From Azolla caroliniana (taxonomy: Eukaryota > Polypodiophyta), in NCBI GenBank assembly GCA_043228905.1, contig JBHGNT010000002.1, positions 23,808,001 to 23,872,000 on the forward strand: DNA of 64,000 nt. The letters run 5' to 3'. Under the pieces are notes generated by a model. The model was given only the letters and a program-made list of their open reading frames with translations. It was not told the DNA's origin and ran no database searches. The translations under genes and the position numbers were made by a program. Below, one piece after another: positions 42,301-54,397 of the stretch. Positions within the stretch are counted from its first letter, which is position 1. Each line of letters opens with the position of its first letter.

Positions 42301-45300
42301 CCCACCGAGGAAGATCTCCGGTTCCGGCAGGCAATTCAATGCACAATTTGCTTGAATGCCGGACACTCGGCAGTGGAGTGCACCATGCGAACCCAGTGTG
42401 TGATTTGTCAATCCAAGAGTCATACAACGGACCGGTGCGAGTATAACCTGCTAAACCGACAAGCACCACCCGTCCGACGGATCGAGCCAAGAAGCAGCCG
42501 AGACGAAGATGACGATCGTTGGCAAAGAATGAACCGGTACCAACCGGCACAGGATGTCCGACACGGAGATAGACAAGAGAATGATGGCCGGTACGGGAAT
42601 CGGCGTGATAACTACGACCGGTATGAGCGATCGGACCGTTATCGGGAGTCCAACAGACGACACGAGCAATACGATAGAGACCATTCCCCTGGTTACCGAA
42701 GGCACCAGGAGGACTACGGCCGATTTTACGATCCACCACGACCGGACTACCGAAATAAAAATAAGAATAATAAGAAACGTAATTTCAAGAAAGGTGGTCA
42801 CCCTAGGGACCCGGAACATGGAACCCCAAGGAGCCAACCGGCACAGAACGCACCACTCACTACGGGACCAACTCCGGCTACCAGCAATGCTGAATCCAGC
42901 AATACCCGTAAAGAGTACTGCTACTACTGCAGGCAGGAAGGCCACTACAGTAACCAGTGCCCGGTAAAGAGCTACGAGAAACGACCAGCAGTTAATATGG
43001 TGGTTCCGGAAGTGGCGGATATACAGCAAGTAACCACACGGTCGAAAGGCATGGCCAAAGAGTGGGAAACACAAGAGGCCATACGAAAACAGGCGACGGA
43101 ATGGGTGAAGGAAGCCAATGAAAGGAACGTCGCGGACGCGGAACGGCAAAAGGCGAATACCATAGGGAGTGCCGGCGGTAGCCACCCAGAAAACGAGACA
43201 TGGCAAGCATTGCAAGAATGTCAGATCACGTTGCCGTTAGGAAGACTCTTGCAGCTCGTGCCGCGATTTACGGAAGGACTAAAAACGGGCATGACAGACG
43301 GTATAGCCCCACCGGCACCAGTCCTCTTCTCGAATCCGGAGGAGGGACCGACGGTGGTGGACACTAGTAGTCCGGCGATTACAGCTATTGTCAAAGGGCA
43401 CGAACTTCCCGGCACAGTAATCGATGGAGGTTCCGGGGTGAACGTAATAAGCCTCCGCACGTGCGATGCCTTGGGTATACATGAATGGGAGCCATGTCCG
43501 TTCTGGCTACGGATGGCGGATACGAGCTCTGTACGGCCGACGGGCTTAATACGGAAATTGGAAGTCACCATAGGAGGTCACACATTTCACATCTCGGCTG
43601 TAGTGCTGCAGCTACAGGCGCAAGGCGCGTACCCACTGTTGCTGGGCAGACCATGGTTGAAAACAGCACACATCAAGCAAAATTGGCGGAAAAATATGAT
43701 TACCTTCCGGCGCGGAAAAGCCAAGGTCCGGGTACCGACACAACCACGGACAAGCAACGGTAAGGAATGCACACCGCTGTATGCGGAATGCGTGAACATG
43801 CTTGAAGGGTTGGCAGACGACGAAGAAGCCCAGTACTTGGAGGAACACCCGAAGATCGTACCACTCTTCGAGATTGACGTAGCTGAAGCCGTAGCGCCAT
43901 ACTTGCCGCCGCGGGATGACACCGAAGCCGAACCAGACAAAGATTCAATTCGGGAATTACGGCAAGCACAGGAAGCATTGGAACGGGAAATGGCCGTTTC
44001 CCAACGGGTAAAAACATCCCAGCTCGACGAAGTGAACCTCGGAAGCAAGGACGAATCAAAGCCAGTACACATCGCCAAAGAAATGAAGCCGGAAGATAAA
44101 GCAGCGATGATCAAACTTCTCATGGAGTTTCGCGACGTATTCGCCTGGTCATACGAGGACATGCGAGGGCTGGACCCTCAATTATATCAGCATCAGATCC
44201 ACTTAGGCAAGGACGCGAAACCAGTGGCGCAACGACGTTACCGAATGAACCCCAACTACGCCGCCAAAGTGAAGGAGGAAATCGACAAACTCCTAAGAGT
44301 GGGCTTCATCCGGCCGGTAAAGAAAGCGACGTGGCTGAGCCCCATCGTCGTTGTCCCAAAGAAGAACGGTAAAATCCGCGTGTGTGTAGATTACAGGAAA
44401 TTAAATGCAGCCACAATTACGGATGCATTCCCTCTTCCGTTCACGGATGGAGTACTGGATGCCGTCGCCGGCCATCAAGTTTATAGTTTTTTAGACGGGT
44501 TCAGCGGATACAATCAAATCCGGATGCACCCCGACGACCAGGAGAAGACAGCGTTCGTCACCGAATGGGGGGTGTTTGTGGCCGAAGTAATGATGTTCGG
44601 CCTAAAAACGGCACCAACAACTTTCCAGTGAATCATCATGGAGATCTTCGGCGAATACATTCCTGCCTTCATGCAGGTTTTCCTGGATGATTTTGCAGTC
44701 TATAGCCAGGGAAAAGACCATTTGCAGCACCTACGGTTATGCCTTGAAAAGTGTAGGTTATACCGGCTAAGCTTAAACCCAGCAAAATGCATCTTTGGGG
44801 TTTCAAGTGGAATCTTCCTGGGACACATTGTAAGTAAGGAGGGCATTGCGGTCGACCCGGACAAAGTAAACGCGATACTAGGGGCACCGGCGCCGAAAAC
44901 GGCCAAAGCACTAAGCCGATTCTTAGGACAGATCCGGTGGCACAGCTGGATGCTCCGTCACTTGGCTGACTTGGCTACACCATTACACACCGCGGTACAT
45001 CGGACACCGTTCCAATGGACGGATACGGAGGATAAGGCATACAATGCCCTGAAGGTACTTTTGTCGCAAGCACCCGTCGTGCAGCCACCGGATTGGAGCA
45101 AGGAATTTCATGTGTTCGTGGACGCTTCCGACATCGCTATCGGCAACGCCTTAATGCAACTTACGGAGCCCAAATGGTACCAGCCGGTATACTACGCCAG
45201 CCGGAAGCTGTCCCAAGCGGAGAAGAACTATTCGACGACGGAACGGGAGGCCCTGGGCATGATCTACAGTGTCACAAAGTTTCGTCATTACCTATTGGGA

Positions 45301-46986
45301 AGGAAGTTCTCCTTTCATGTGGATCACTCGGCGCTCCTGTACTTAGTGTCCAAGGCGTCCCTGACCGGTAAGTTGGCCCGTTGGACCTTGCTGTTGCAGG
45401 AGTTCGAATTCGAGATTTTCCACCGGCCCGGTATCCAGCATGCCGTAGCAGACTATCTGAGCCGGTTAGAGTCCGGAGAATCAGGCGACGGGGTAGCGGA
45501 TGAATTCCCGGACGCAGAGTTATTCCGTATCACCCCGGAAACGGCAGCGGACGACACGGTGGCATCAGAAGATAGGTGGCTGACAAACATGCACCAGTTC
45601 CTAAGCACGGGCCTGCCACCGGAGGAAATGAACCGGGACGAGAGGAAACGACTGGCGGTGCAGAACCGCAATTTCTGTCTGTTATGGGACACTCTCTACC
45701 ACAAAGGAGCAGATGGAATATGGAGACGGGCAGTCCGTAGTGACGAGAAACAAGTAATCTTACGGGAAGCACACTGTGGGGTTGCCGGAGGACACTATGC
45801 CGGGGAAGCGACGGCAAGGAAAGTATGGCAGAGCGGCTTATGGTGGCCCACGACGTTAAAAGACGCCGTCAAGTATGCTAAGGAATGTGACCTATGCCAA
45901 CGAATGGGCCAGCCTACGGAGCAAGCACGGATGCCACACCAACCGGTACTTCCACTCGAGCCATTCCAGAAGTGGGGGTTGGATTTTGTCGGACCGTTCA
46001 AGCCACCGGCAATGAGAACGGGTAATCGTTATGTCATCGTGGCAACGGATTATTGCACTAAATGGGTGGAGGCTAAGGCCTTGAGAGACAATATCGCGTC
46101 ATCCACAGCAAAATTCCTGTACGAGAACATTTGGTGCCGATATGGATGTCCGATTGAATTAATCAGCGACCAAGGAGGGCACTTCCTCGGCCAGGTAGTG
46201 GAAAGCTTAACAACGTTCTATGCCGTGGTCCATAAACGGAGCACACCGTACTACCCACAAGCGAACGGGTTAGCAGAGTCCACCAACAAAACGCTGCAGA
46301 ACATTCTCCGCAAAATCGTCAATGAAAACCGGACGGACTGGGATACAAAGCTCCATAGCGCGCTATGGGCGTACCGAACGGCATACAAAACAAGTATCCG
46401 GACAACGCCGTTCCGGTTAGCGTTCGGCTTAGAGGCGGTCATGCCGGTGGAATTTCAGGTACCAAGCTTACGGATCCAACTATGGGAACGGCTGAATGAA
46501 AAGGAGTCGGAGGAAATGCGGCTAGTAGCACTATGCGAACTGGAGGAGCAACGGCTGGCTAGCATCCTACACATGGAACTGGAGCAACGACGACGGAAAG
46601 CGTTCGTTGACCGTCACCGGAAAGGTAATGAAAAGATGTTCGAAATCGGAAAGCCGGTGCTAGTATTCCAAACGAGGATGGGCAAGATGCCGGGTAAACT
46701 CTGGTTCAGATGGACAGGTCCGTATTGGCTGACACGGGAATACAACGGGTCCTATCAGTTAGGGACACTTGCCGGTGAAGTACTAGGCAAGTGGGTCAAC
46801 GGATTTAGATTAAAGCCCTATAAAGGACCGATGCCAAAGAACCCGTTTATGCAGACCACCGGCACTATACCGAGAACGGTACGGATGGAAGAAAAAGACG
46901 ACGGGGAACCCGTAGCAGAGGCGAAGGAAGACACGGCAACCCGTAAGGAAAACGGTAAGGGTCCGAAGGGACCTACGGATGTGTAA
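42226..46986 (+). pseudogene. Gag zinc knuckles and Pol (PR-RT-RNH-IN) of young gypsy element
   Basis: One frame apart from a single UGA at 44629-44631 (TTFQ-stop-IIMEIF, where an Arg codon CGA would fit). Three CCHC knuckles: residues 39-52, 58-71 and about 231-244 (CYYCRQEGHYSNQC). Protease VIDGGSGVNVIS at about 398. RT: VVVPKKNGKIRVCVDYRKL, FLDGFSGYNQI and, after the stop, VFLDDFAVYS (FLDD). RNase H: HVFVDASDIAIG and STTEREALGMIYSV, ending VADYLSRLESGE. Integrase: zinc region HCGVAGGHYAGE...CDLCQ, then D in WGLDFVGPFK, D in ELISDQGGHF, E in NGLAESTNKTL. No chromodomain at the end. Apart from the stop it looks well preserved. Confidence 0.93.
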
Positions 46987-47000
46987 GGTCACATACCGTC

Positions 47001-47003
<3 letters not shown>

Positions 47004-47034
<31 letters not shown>
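47004..47034 (+). repeat. Poly(A) run of 31 between pol and extra ORF
   Basis: Thirty-one A residues start 18 bp after the pol stop codon (46984-46986), flanked by CATT on the left and GAAATCATTAAAAATCG on the right. Confidence 0.97.
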
Positions 47035-47036
<2 letters not shown>

Positions 47037-47065
47037 AATCATTAAAAATCGAGGTGTGAACGGAC

Positions 47066-50065
47066 GTGAAAGCAAGGAGCGAAAAGGTACGTAGTGGGCA
47101 TTTAAGAGCCGCCACGTTACTTAATACTAAATCGGTACACGACGTGCGCATGCTCGAAAAAGGCGCCAAGACGCACAGAGAAAAAGAAGAGCACATGGAG
47201 ACCTTCTTTTTTCGCGAGCCAAGAAGCACAGAAGCACCAAGGCAGTGGAAGCTTAGCAAACGCGAACCTGCACTCAGAGAACCCCCGCGTTCAAAACGCT
47301 CTCTCTCTCGCTCTCACTCTCATCACCACTCTACCTCGCCATCTTTCCTCGACCTCGAAGCAGACATGGAACCACAAACGCTGACGGAAGCGGCCAGGAA
47401 ATGGTTCAGGCAACACGGACTGGATGGATTCTTGACCATCATGGAGGCACCACCGCACAAAGAAGCCGACCAGGTCATCAAGGAGCTCGACAAAGAAGTC
47501 ATCACCGAGGAAGCAATCCGTGCGCTAACAGGCCTTCCGGAGGGGGGTATTTTTCAGATTGATAATCCAACCTCGGAGCAACTCACCCGATATTTCGGTG
47601 AGTACTCTGTAGCTGGCAAAGGCTATCGAACGCAGGGCGGCGAAGATCCGCTGTTCAGGGAGATAGCTCGAGTGCTCCATGAGTACGGCCACGTGTACCC
47701 CCGACCCCCTGTCATGCCAAAAAATCGGGCAGGGATGATCATAGCCACCTATGAAGGGATCCAGGTGGACTGGCCGGTGTTGATTGCAGACGGTTTGTGC
47801 GCGGCAATCGACATGGTACGAGGAAAGGACGACAAGGAGGGCCGGAAGCTGTGGCATGCCATAGCTCAGTGGATAACATTGCTCGTGCCGCCGGTCGAGA
47901 CCGTTCAGCCAAAGAAGCGGCCAAGAGTATCGGAAGGAAGCACCTCGAAGCCGGTGTCCAAACGACAGCAGCTGCTGGCGTCGAAGGCAACGAAAGGGAA
48001 GAAACGGCTCCCAGAACCGGAGGAGGTGTCACCGGTGGGACCCGTTAAGATAACCATACGGCGACCGGGTCAGAAGGAACCAGAACCCTTGACGGCACAG
48101 AAACATACCGTTACCCAGGAAGAGGAAACGGAGGAGCCAGAAGAGCACCTCCAACGACGGTCAAGAAGTGGGGCCGCCGGGGCAGCGGGGGAGCGTTCGG
48201 ACCCGCAAAAGAAAGAAACGCCCCGAACTCAACCTGAGCAAAACACAAGGGAGGAACCGGAACCGGTGCGTGTAGAACCGGCCTTGTCGACTTCTATACC
48301 AGAAGTCATTCCAACGGCTCCGGAGACGGCGAGAACCGGAACTCAACAGCCGGCGAGCCCAGCCAGCACACATGGCGGCCAAGGAGTAGAACCAGAACGA
48401 CAGATACAGGCACTCAGGCCAGACAATTCCACAGTGAACGAGCCGACCCGACCAGTACAACAGCAAGGCACCAGTAGCATGTGGCTACGGTGGGTAGGCG
48501 AGCAGATCGCCGGAGCGGTCGAGTACATAGAGGCGGAGGAGAGAGCGCACAACGAACGATTGCTCGTCACAACCGTAGATCTAGAGACGGCCCGGTCCAG
48601 AATCCGGAGCCTTGAACAAGACTTGGACAGGGTCACAAGGGAAATGGCTCAATTGGCTTTGACAACACAAGTCCAAGCACCGGTGACTCCGGGCAATGTA
48701 CAGAATAAAGCGTCAGATCAACCTGTACATAGCAATCAGACCCCGGTAACGGAAACCGTTCCGGAGAGAAATACGGCACAAGCCGAAGAGCTTGCGGACT
48801 TAAAAGATGAGCTAGCTGCCCAAGAAGCGCTGAGGAGCCGCGAAAGAGAATTGAAGACGGCAGCGGAGGCAGAACTCAAAAAGACTGCTGACAATCTACG
48901 CCGGGCCGAGGAGAGCTTACGGAAAGGCCACCAAGCGTACGACCGGCTCAAGGAGGAAAAGGAGAAAATGCTGCAAGAGAAGGACAGGCTCCGGAGGAAC
49001 GCCGAAACAGAAGTAGAGCGCCTGAAAGAGGAACTCCGGCAGGTAAAGGACCAGGAGGACCGGAACCAGCGCCAGATCAACGGCAAGCTCAAACAAAAAA
49101 TGGAGGAATTTGAGCACTTGCACCGGGAGTATAAACGGTTGCAAACGGAGCACAAGGAACGGACAGATGAGCTCCGGCAAGCAGTTGATCGGACCGCAAC
49201 GGCATACGCTAAGGAACAAGCGGAAACCAGAAGACGGTTGGAAGAGGCGGAGAAGGTTCGGACAGAGCTCCTCAGGCAACAGCAGGTGGGAAAAGAAAGA
49301 GCGGCGGAGGTACTGCAGAGGCTGCAAACAACATATCAAGGGCAGCTGACGCGCTACAGAGAGCAGGCGGAGGATACGGCTAATCTCGTCAAGCAGTTGA
49401 AGGAGGAACGACAAGTTGTGGAAAGTAGAGCGCAAATGGGAGCAAGTCGTATCCAGGATATCATGCGGGCCTGGTTGAACCAGACCAAGAGCTTGATTGA
49501 CAACGGTTCCGTCAAATGGTGGACCAAGTGGGCCACGAACGCGGCGGAACTCCAATTGCTCCGGGCCGACGTAGAGAACCGGCGGAAGGAGGGAGATGAT
49601 TGCTATATGCTGACTTCCGAAGACTTCACCGGCATAAGAGATGAGCTAGCCGAAGACTTTCAAGCCTTGGCAGACGACCAACTAGGGCAAGTCCGGCAAC
49701 TTGTAGCTCAGCTGGACGACGACAGGCTGGAGGCGCAGATCCAGTTTGAAAGCTACGAGAGGTCCCGGATCCGGGGAGAGAAAGAACGAGAACCGGTTAC
49801 GGTCAACCTCAGTGATGAGGAACCGTTACTGGAAGGAGACCGGACCGGAAGCAGTCAAACGGAGATGCCGGAGTCAGAGAGACAAACGGAGCAGCCGGAG
49901 TCAGAGAAACAAACGGAGCAGCAGCAGCAAGCAGAGCAGCCGGAGCAGCCTCAGTCCCAACCGCAACCACAGCAGCAGCAGCAAGCACAGCCGCAACAAC
50001 CACAACCGGAAGAACAAGTGGAAACTCTGGAACAAAGTATTTTGGACAATTTGGGTGAACAATGA
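47066..50065 (+). CDS. Extra ORF of young gypsy element, coiled-coil protein
   Basis: Intact 999-codon frame between pol and the 3' LTR, sense strand. A second good start is Met101 (47366, GACATGG), preceded by a CT-rich stretch like a plant 5' leader, giving 899 residues. Residues 101-280 look globular (AARKWFRQHGLDGF, LTRYFGEYSVAGKGYR, ATYEGIQVDWPVLIADGL); the texture recalls the 'putative plant transposon protein' domain of gypsy extra ORFs, an inference. 285-480 is Pro/Glu-rich. About 490-810 is a long Glu/Lys/Arg/Leu coiled coil. 840-999 is acidic and ends Gln-rich. No signal peptide, membrane segment or zinc knuckle, so not an envelope gene by appearance. Its role is unknown. Confidence 0.85.
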   Translation: MKARSEKVRSGHLRAATLLNTKSVHDVRMLEKGAKTHREKEEHMETFFFREPRSTEAPRQWKLSKREPALREPPRSKRSLSRSHSHHHSTSPSFLDLEADMEPQTLTEAARKWFRQHGLDGFLTIMEAPPHKEADQVIKELDKEVITEEAIRALTGLPEGGIFQIDNPTSEQLTRYFGEYSVAGKGYRTQGGEDPLFREIARVLHEYGHVYPRPPVMPKNRAGMIIATYEGIQVDWPVLIADGLCAAIDMVRGKDDKEGRKLWHAIAQWITLLVPPVETVQPKKRPRVSEGSTSKPVSKRQQLLASKATKGKKRLPEPEEVSPVGPVKITIRRPGQKEPEPLTAQKHTVTQEEETEEPEEHLQRRSRSGAAGAAGERSDPQKKETPRTQPEQNTREEPEPVRVEPALSTSIPEVIPTAPETARTGTQQPASPASTHGGQGVEPERQIQALRPDNSTVNEPTRPVQQQGTSSMWLRWVGEQIAGAVEYIEAEERAHNERLLVTTVDLETARSRIRSLEQDLDRVTREMAQLALTTQVQAPVTPGNVQNKASDQPVHSNQTPVTETVPERNTAQAEELADLKDELAAQEALRSRERELKTAAEAELKKTADNLRRAEESLRKGHQAYDRLKEEKEKMLQEKDRLRRNAETEVERLKEELRQVKDQEDRNQRQINGKLKQKMEEFEHLHREYKRLQTEHKERTDELRQAVDRTATAYAKEQAETRRRLEEAEKVRTELLRQQQVGKERAAEVLQRLQTTYQGQLTRYREQAEDTANLVKQLKEERQVVESRAQMGASRIQDIMRAWLNQTKSLIDNGSVKWWTKWATNAAELQLLRADVENRRKEGDDCYMLTSEDFTGIRDELAEDFQALADDQLGQVRQLVAQLDDDRLEAQIQFESYERSRIRGEKEREPVTVNLSDEEPLLEGDRTGSSQTEMPESERQTEQPESEKQTEQQQQAEQPEQPQSQPQPQQQQQAQPQQPQPEEQVETLEQSILDNLGEQ

Positions 50066-50117
50066 AGGGGCCGAGAAGGGTTCGACGTACAAGGTACTGT
50101 CCCACGGGCGTGCCATG

Positions 50118-50536
50118 TGTTACCGGCCGACAAGGAGTCCAAAATACGGAGTGAAGGAATTAATTAAGTGTGGTTGTAAATAGGAATAGTGTGGACGGAC
50201 GGACTGGAAACGGTATGCCGTTCCAGATCCGGACGGATCCCGAATAGGTGCGATGGGCACCGTTTTGTACTACGGGCCGGAAACCTATTTAAAGGCCCGG
50301 ACCCCATTGTAATCACAGCGGATAATTAATAGAGCATATGGTGTTTTTACTTCTGTGTTGATTTCCGTTCTGTACTTACTGTTATATCTTACGCGTGTAA
50401 TTAACCAAAGCACTCTAATCGTGTAACCTACGTAAGTCGGTGTAATCGTTGAATCTTAATCCTATGCCGTAATCACCCTTTGGTGAAGTGTCTCCGTGAC
50501 ACCTTGTGTTAGGCCTTGTCCGGCCAGCGAATAACA
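50118..50536 (+). repeat. 3' LTR of young gypsy element
   Basis: TGTTACCGGCCGAC...GCGAATAACA, followed by the GCTAG duplication. A purine-rich stretch (GAAGGGGCCGAGAAGGG) lies about 40 bp upstream at 50063-50079. Confidence 0.97.
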
Positions 50537-53500
50537 GCTAGAACCGAAATCCAAAAATCGGGTCTAGAAGGGGACAATTGGTTAATAGCTTGTTTTGTCA
50601 ATGGCATCCCCAATTTGGACTATCACTGGATAATGCAGGATAAGGATCCAAAACCCTTGGAAGAGGCCGTTGAAATAGTTCTTCGCTATCAACGCACTTC
50701 AAAGAAGGACCACAACAAACCCAACGAAGCGCTCGGAACTAAGCAGTCCCAATTCGCTAGGAAACGCAAGACACCCAACGAATTCATGGATCGCAATTGT
50801 AAGCGACAACATCCTTTTTGTGTATTCTGCAAAAAGAAGGCTCATACCAAAGAGCAATGTCGAAAGCTCCAACGAAAAGAGCACGACAGCAAAGCTAAAG
50901 CTGCAGAGCATAAAGGTCAAATTCCTAACGTCCTTCAGGTCTATACACATCATTTAAGTAATTGTCAATGTTCTTTCCCTCACTATGTATTGGGTCCCAA
51001 TGATTTACTACATGCAAAAGGGTATATCAATGGATCTCCCGTACAATTTTTATTTGATTCGGGAAGCTCACACAACTTTGTGAATGATCGTTTGGTTCAG
51101 ATATGGGGAATCCAACCCACCGTAAGTGATCACACCTATACGGTGCACTTGGCTGATGGAAGAGTACAATACATCAACGGGGCGATTCATTCATGAGGAA
51201 TTTCTATTGACACTTCTTATATAGAGGAAGTAGACTTCCATGTAATGAATCTTTGTACCATTGATGTAATACTGGGTTATCCATGGTTCTATAATAAAAG
51301 CTCTTCTTTATCTATTGATTGGGTTCATCATTCAATTACATTTGTACTGAATGACTGTACTCATTTTATTCAATGTGTCAAAAACAATCCCTCTCGATTG
51401 TTTCCTCGTGTCCATCAAAATCCGAGTTGTCTTGTTCTACTCTATTTTATTGTGTACTTGATCCGGACATTCACGTTTACAATATCGATAATGTCTCGGT
51501 TCAATTAACATATTTTGAGCAACAACAACTTGATGAAATCTTAAATGATTTTCGTGATGTTTTTCCGAGTGAACTACCAGATGGGTTACCTCCTAAACGT
51601 AATATAGACCATCGTATAGATATTGTACCTGGCGTTGCACCAATAAGTATACCTCCTTATCGCTTAAGTCGATTCGAAGAGGATGAGGTATCTAAGCAAC
51701 TCAAGGACTATTTACGAATGGGTTATGTGCGTTATAGTAAATCTCCATGGGGTGCACCAGTTCTCTTGGTTAAAAAGAAAGAGGGCACATGGCGTATGGG
51801 TATTAATTACCGACGCTTGAATAAAGTGACAATCAAGAATTCGTATCCATTGCCCCGGGCTGACAATCTAATTGATCGTTTCCAGGGAGCTCGGTATTTT
51901 ACGAAACTTGATCTCTGTACTGGCTACCATCAAATTCGTATAAGTGAGGACAATATTCCTAAAACAACATTTCGTACGCGCTATGGCCATGATGAGTTTT
52001 TGGTGATGCCTTTTGGTTTGACCAATGCTCCGGCTACATTTCAACAAGAAATGAATGACATTTTCCGGGAACAACTTGGAAAATTTGTCGTTATTTTCTT
52101 GGATGATATTTTAGTTTATAGCCGTACATTACAAGAACATGCTAAACATGTCCGCTTTGTTTTACAAACATTGCGTGATAAATAGTTTTACGCGAAGATC
52201 TCAAAATGTGAGTTCTTCAAGAAATCAAATACTTATCTTGGACATCTCATAACCGAACGAGGAGTTGAAATTGATCCTTCTCGCATCGAGAAAATCAACC
52301 TTTGGCCCACTCTTCGGAACATTCGAGAAGTTCGATCATTCCTTGGTTTTGTCGAGTTTTTGCGAAAATCCCTTTGTAATTAGTCCCAATTGATGACACC
52401 GTTTAGTGATCTTCTAAAAGGTCAAATGCGTAAGTCTACAAAACCTATTGTCTGGAATGATACACTAGACCTCGCCTTTAAGGAACTCAAGGACCTGGTA
52501 TGCAAGGCTCCTTCACTTCTTTTACCCGATCCTTCAAAACCTTTTGAGGTTGAAATTGATGCAAGCGATGATACTATAGGTGTTGTCTTATATCAAGATG
52601 GTAAACCAATAGCATTCGAGAGTAAGAAACTTGATTCTGCTCAATGTCGGTATACCGTTCAAGAAAAGGAATTATTTGCAGTTATACATGCGCTCAAAAC
52701 ATGGCGCCATTGTCTTTTTGGAAATCATTTTGTGGTAACTACGGACCACGAGTCCTTGAAGTATTTTTGTGACCAACAAGACCTGAAAGGTCGTAAGGCA
52801 TGATGGGTTGATCTCATCTAGGACTTTGATTTTTCCATACGATATCGTAAAGGTTCCATGAACACTGTCGCTGATGCACTAAGTCGCATCCGTGAAGTTA
52901 ACATGCTTAGCTTCACTGAAATATCATCAGATCTTTATGATCACCTTCGAGGAAAGTATCCTGATGACAGTTATTTTGCAAAATACTGGGCAAGAGTTGA
53001 GTCTGGAACAGACACCACCACATCCTCGAAGGAATACTTCCACATTGCTAACGGTCTGCTATACCATAATGGGAAGGTTTGTGTTCCAGATTTACTCGAG
53101 GTAAAAAAGAGGATTCTTTTTTAATGCCATGATGCACCCTCAACAGGGCACCCTAGAATAATCGTACACTCGTTCTCATCTCCACTCAATTTTATTGGCA
53201 TAAGATGAGTCCTGACATACATAACTATGTGACTAAAGGTCACCAATGTCAGGTTAACAAAGCCGAGCGACTTAAAGCCGCAAGACTTTTACATCCCTTG
53301 GACATTCCCAATAATAAGTGGGAAAGTATATCCATGGATTTTATTGTTAGCCTTCCTCGCACCCAAAAAGGTCATGATGCCATTTGGGTTGTGGTTGAAA
53401 TACTAACTAAAATGGCCAGATTTATTGCTACTAAAACCACGGTAACAGCTCCTGAATTGGCTTACCAATTCGTTGACGAGTTATTTCATTTTTATGGGTT

Positions 53501-54366
53501 ACCAATGGATATCGTGAGTGATCGAGATCCAAAGTTTACTAGTGACTTCTGGACGCAAGTCTTCAAGAAGTTAGAAACTACGTTGAGCATGAGCTCCACG
53601 GATCATCCTCAATCCGAAGGAGAAACAGAACGAGTAAATCAAATTATTGAGGACATGCTTCGAGCATATGTTGGTGCAAAACCAACAAAATGGGAACGTT
53701 ATCTCCCAATTTTGGAGTTTACTTATAACAGCTCCAAGCATACGTCGACGGGATATAGTCCTTTTATGTTGATGTATGGTTTGCAGCCACGAGCCCCGAT
53801 TGATGTTAATATACATCATGATGAGTTGCGAAGTACGCAAAACTTTCTTCGGGATATGCAAGATATATTGCATATTGCACGAGATAATATAAAAATAGCT
53901 CAAGATAGAGCGCGTTTTTATGCCGATCATAATAGGCAACCTCGTGTATTCAAACCTGGACAGAAGGTATTTTTACGTGTACCTCATAAGTCTGAGACAT
54001 TGTCTAAGCGTAAGTGCGCTAAGTTAGCCCCACGATTTTGTGGACCTTTTACAATCCTCAAATGCATTGGGTCATCAGCCTATCGTCTCGCTCTTCCAGA
54101 TGGTGTTGAAATTCATCCAGTTTTTCATGTGAGTCGTCTAAAAGAACTTCTGGCGACAATACAGTTACAACTAAAACTCTGGTTACTTCTGAAGAATTAT
54201 CTTCTAAACCACACATGTACCAAAAAGAATTCTCGATATTAAAACAAAAAAATTATGTACTAAAGAAATTCGAGAATTTAAAATAAAATGGATGGATAAA
54301 TCCATAAAAGATGTCACATGGGAATGCGAAAATACTCTCAGAACTAACTTCCCTAACTTTCCATAG
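50537..54366 (+). pseudogene. Chromovirus Gag end and Pol with chromodomain
   Basis: Gag end ARTEIQKSGLEGDNWLIACF; zinc knuckle CVFCKKKAHTKEQC; protease FLFDSGSSHNFV; stop at 51194; RT with [37 protein letters not shown] and [11 protein letters not shown] (FLDD); RNase H from FEVEIDASDDTIGVVLYQ to FVVTTDHESLKYF; integrase with degenerate zinc region, D in SISMDFIVSLPR, D in DIVSDRDPKFTS, E in GETERVNQIIEDML; LPDGVEIHPVFHVSRLKE; and, after a frame step, chromodomain RILDIKTKKLCTKEIREF and WMDKSIKDVTWE (54226-54366). The chromodomain steers integration to marked chromatin in this group. Stops near 52184, 52381, 52801 and 53122. Confidence 0.93.
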
Positions 54367-54397
54367 CAAGAGTGCAATGTTTTAAAGAGGGGGAGTA

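Larger units (their letters stand above)
40673..50536 (+). mobile_element. Young Ty3/gypsy element (Tat/Athila-like) with extra ORF
   Basis: 9,864 bp with LTRs of 419 bp each (40673-41091, 50118-50536) that differ at only three positions by eye, and a perfect GCTAG target duplication (40668-40672, 50537-50541). Order: Gag, protease, RT, RNase H, integrase, then a 999-codon extra frame. No chromodomain. RT and integrase wording places it with non-chromovirus plant gypsy (Athila/Tat group). Two UAG, one UGA and one frame step break gag-pol. It split the gag of the chromovirus and is the youngest datable insertion. Confidence 0.95.

Noticed and set aside
47066-50065. Extra ORF as a retroviral-type envelope gene
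   Set aside because: No signal peptide, membrane segment or Cys pattern; the protein is coiled-coil and Gln/Glu-rich.
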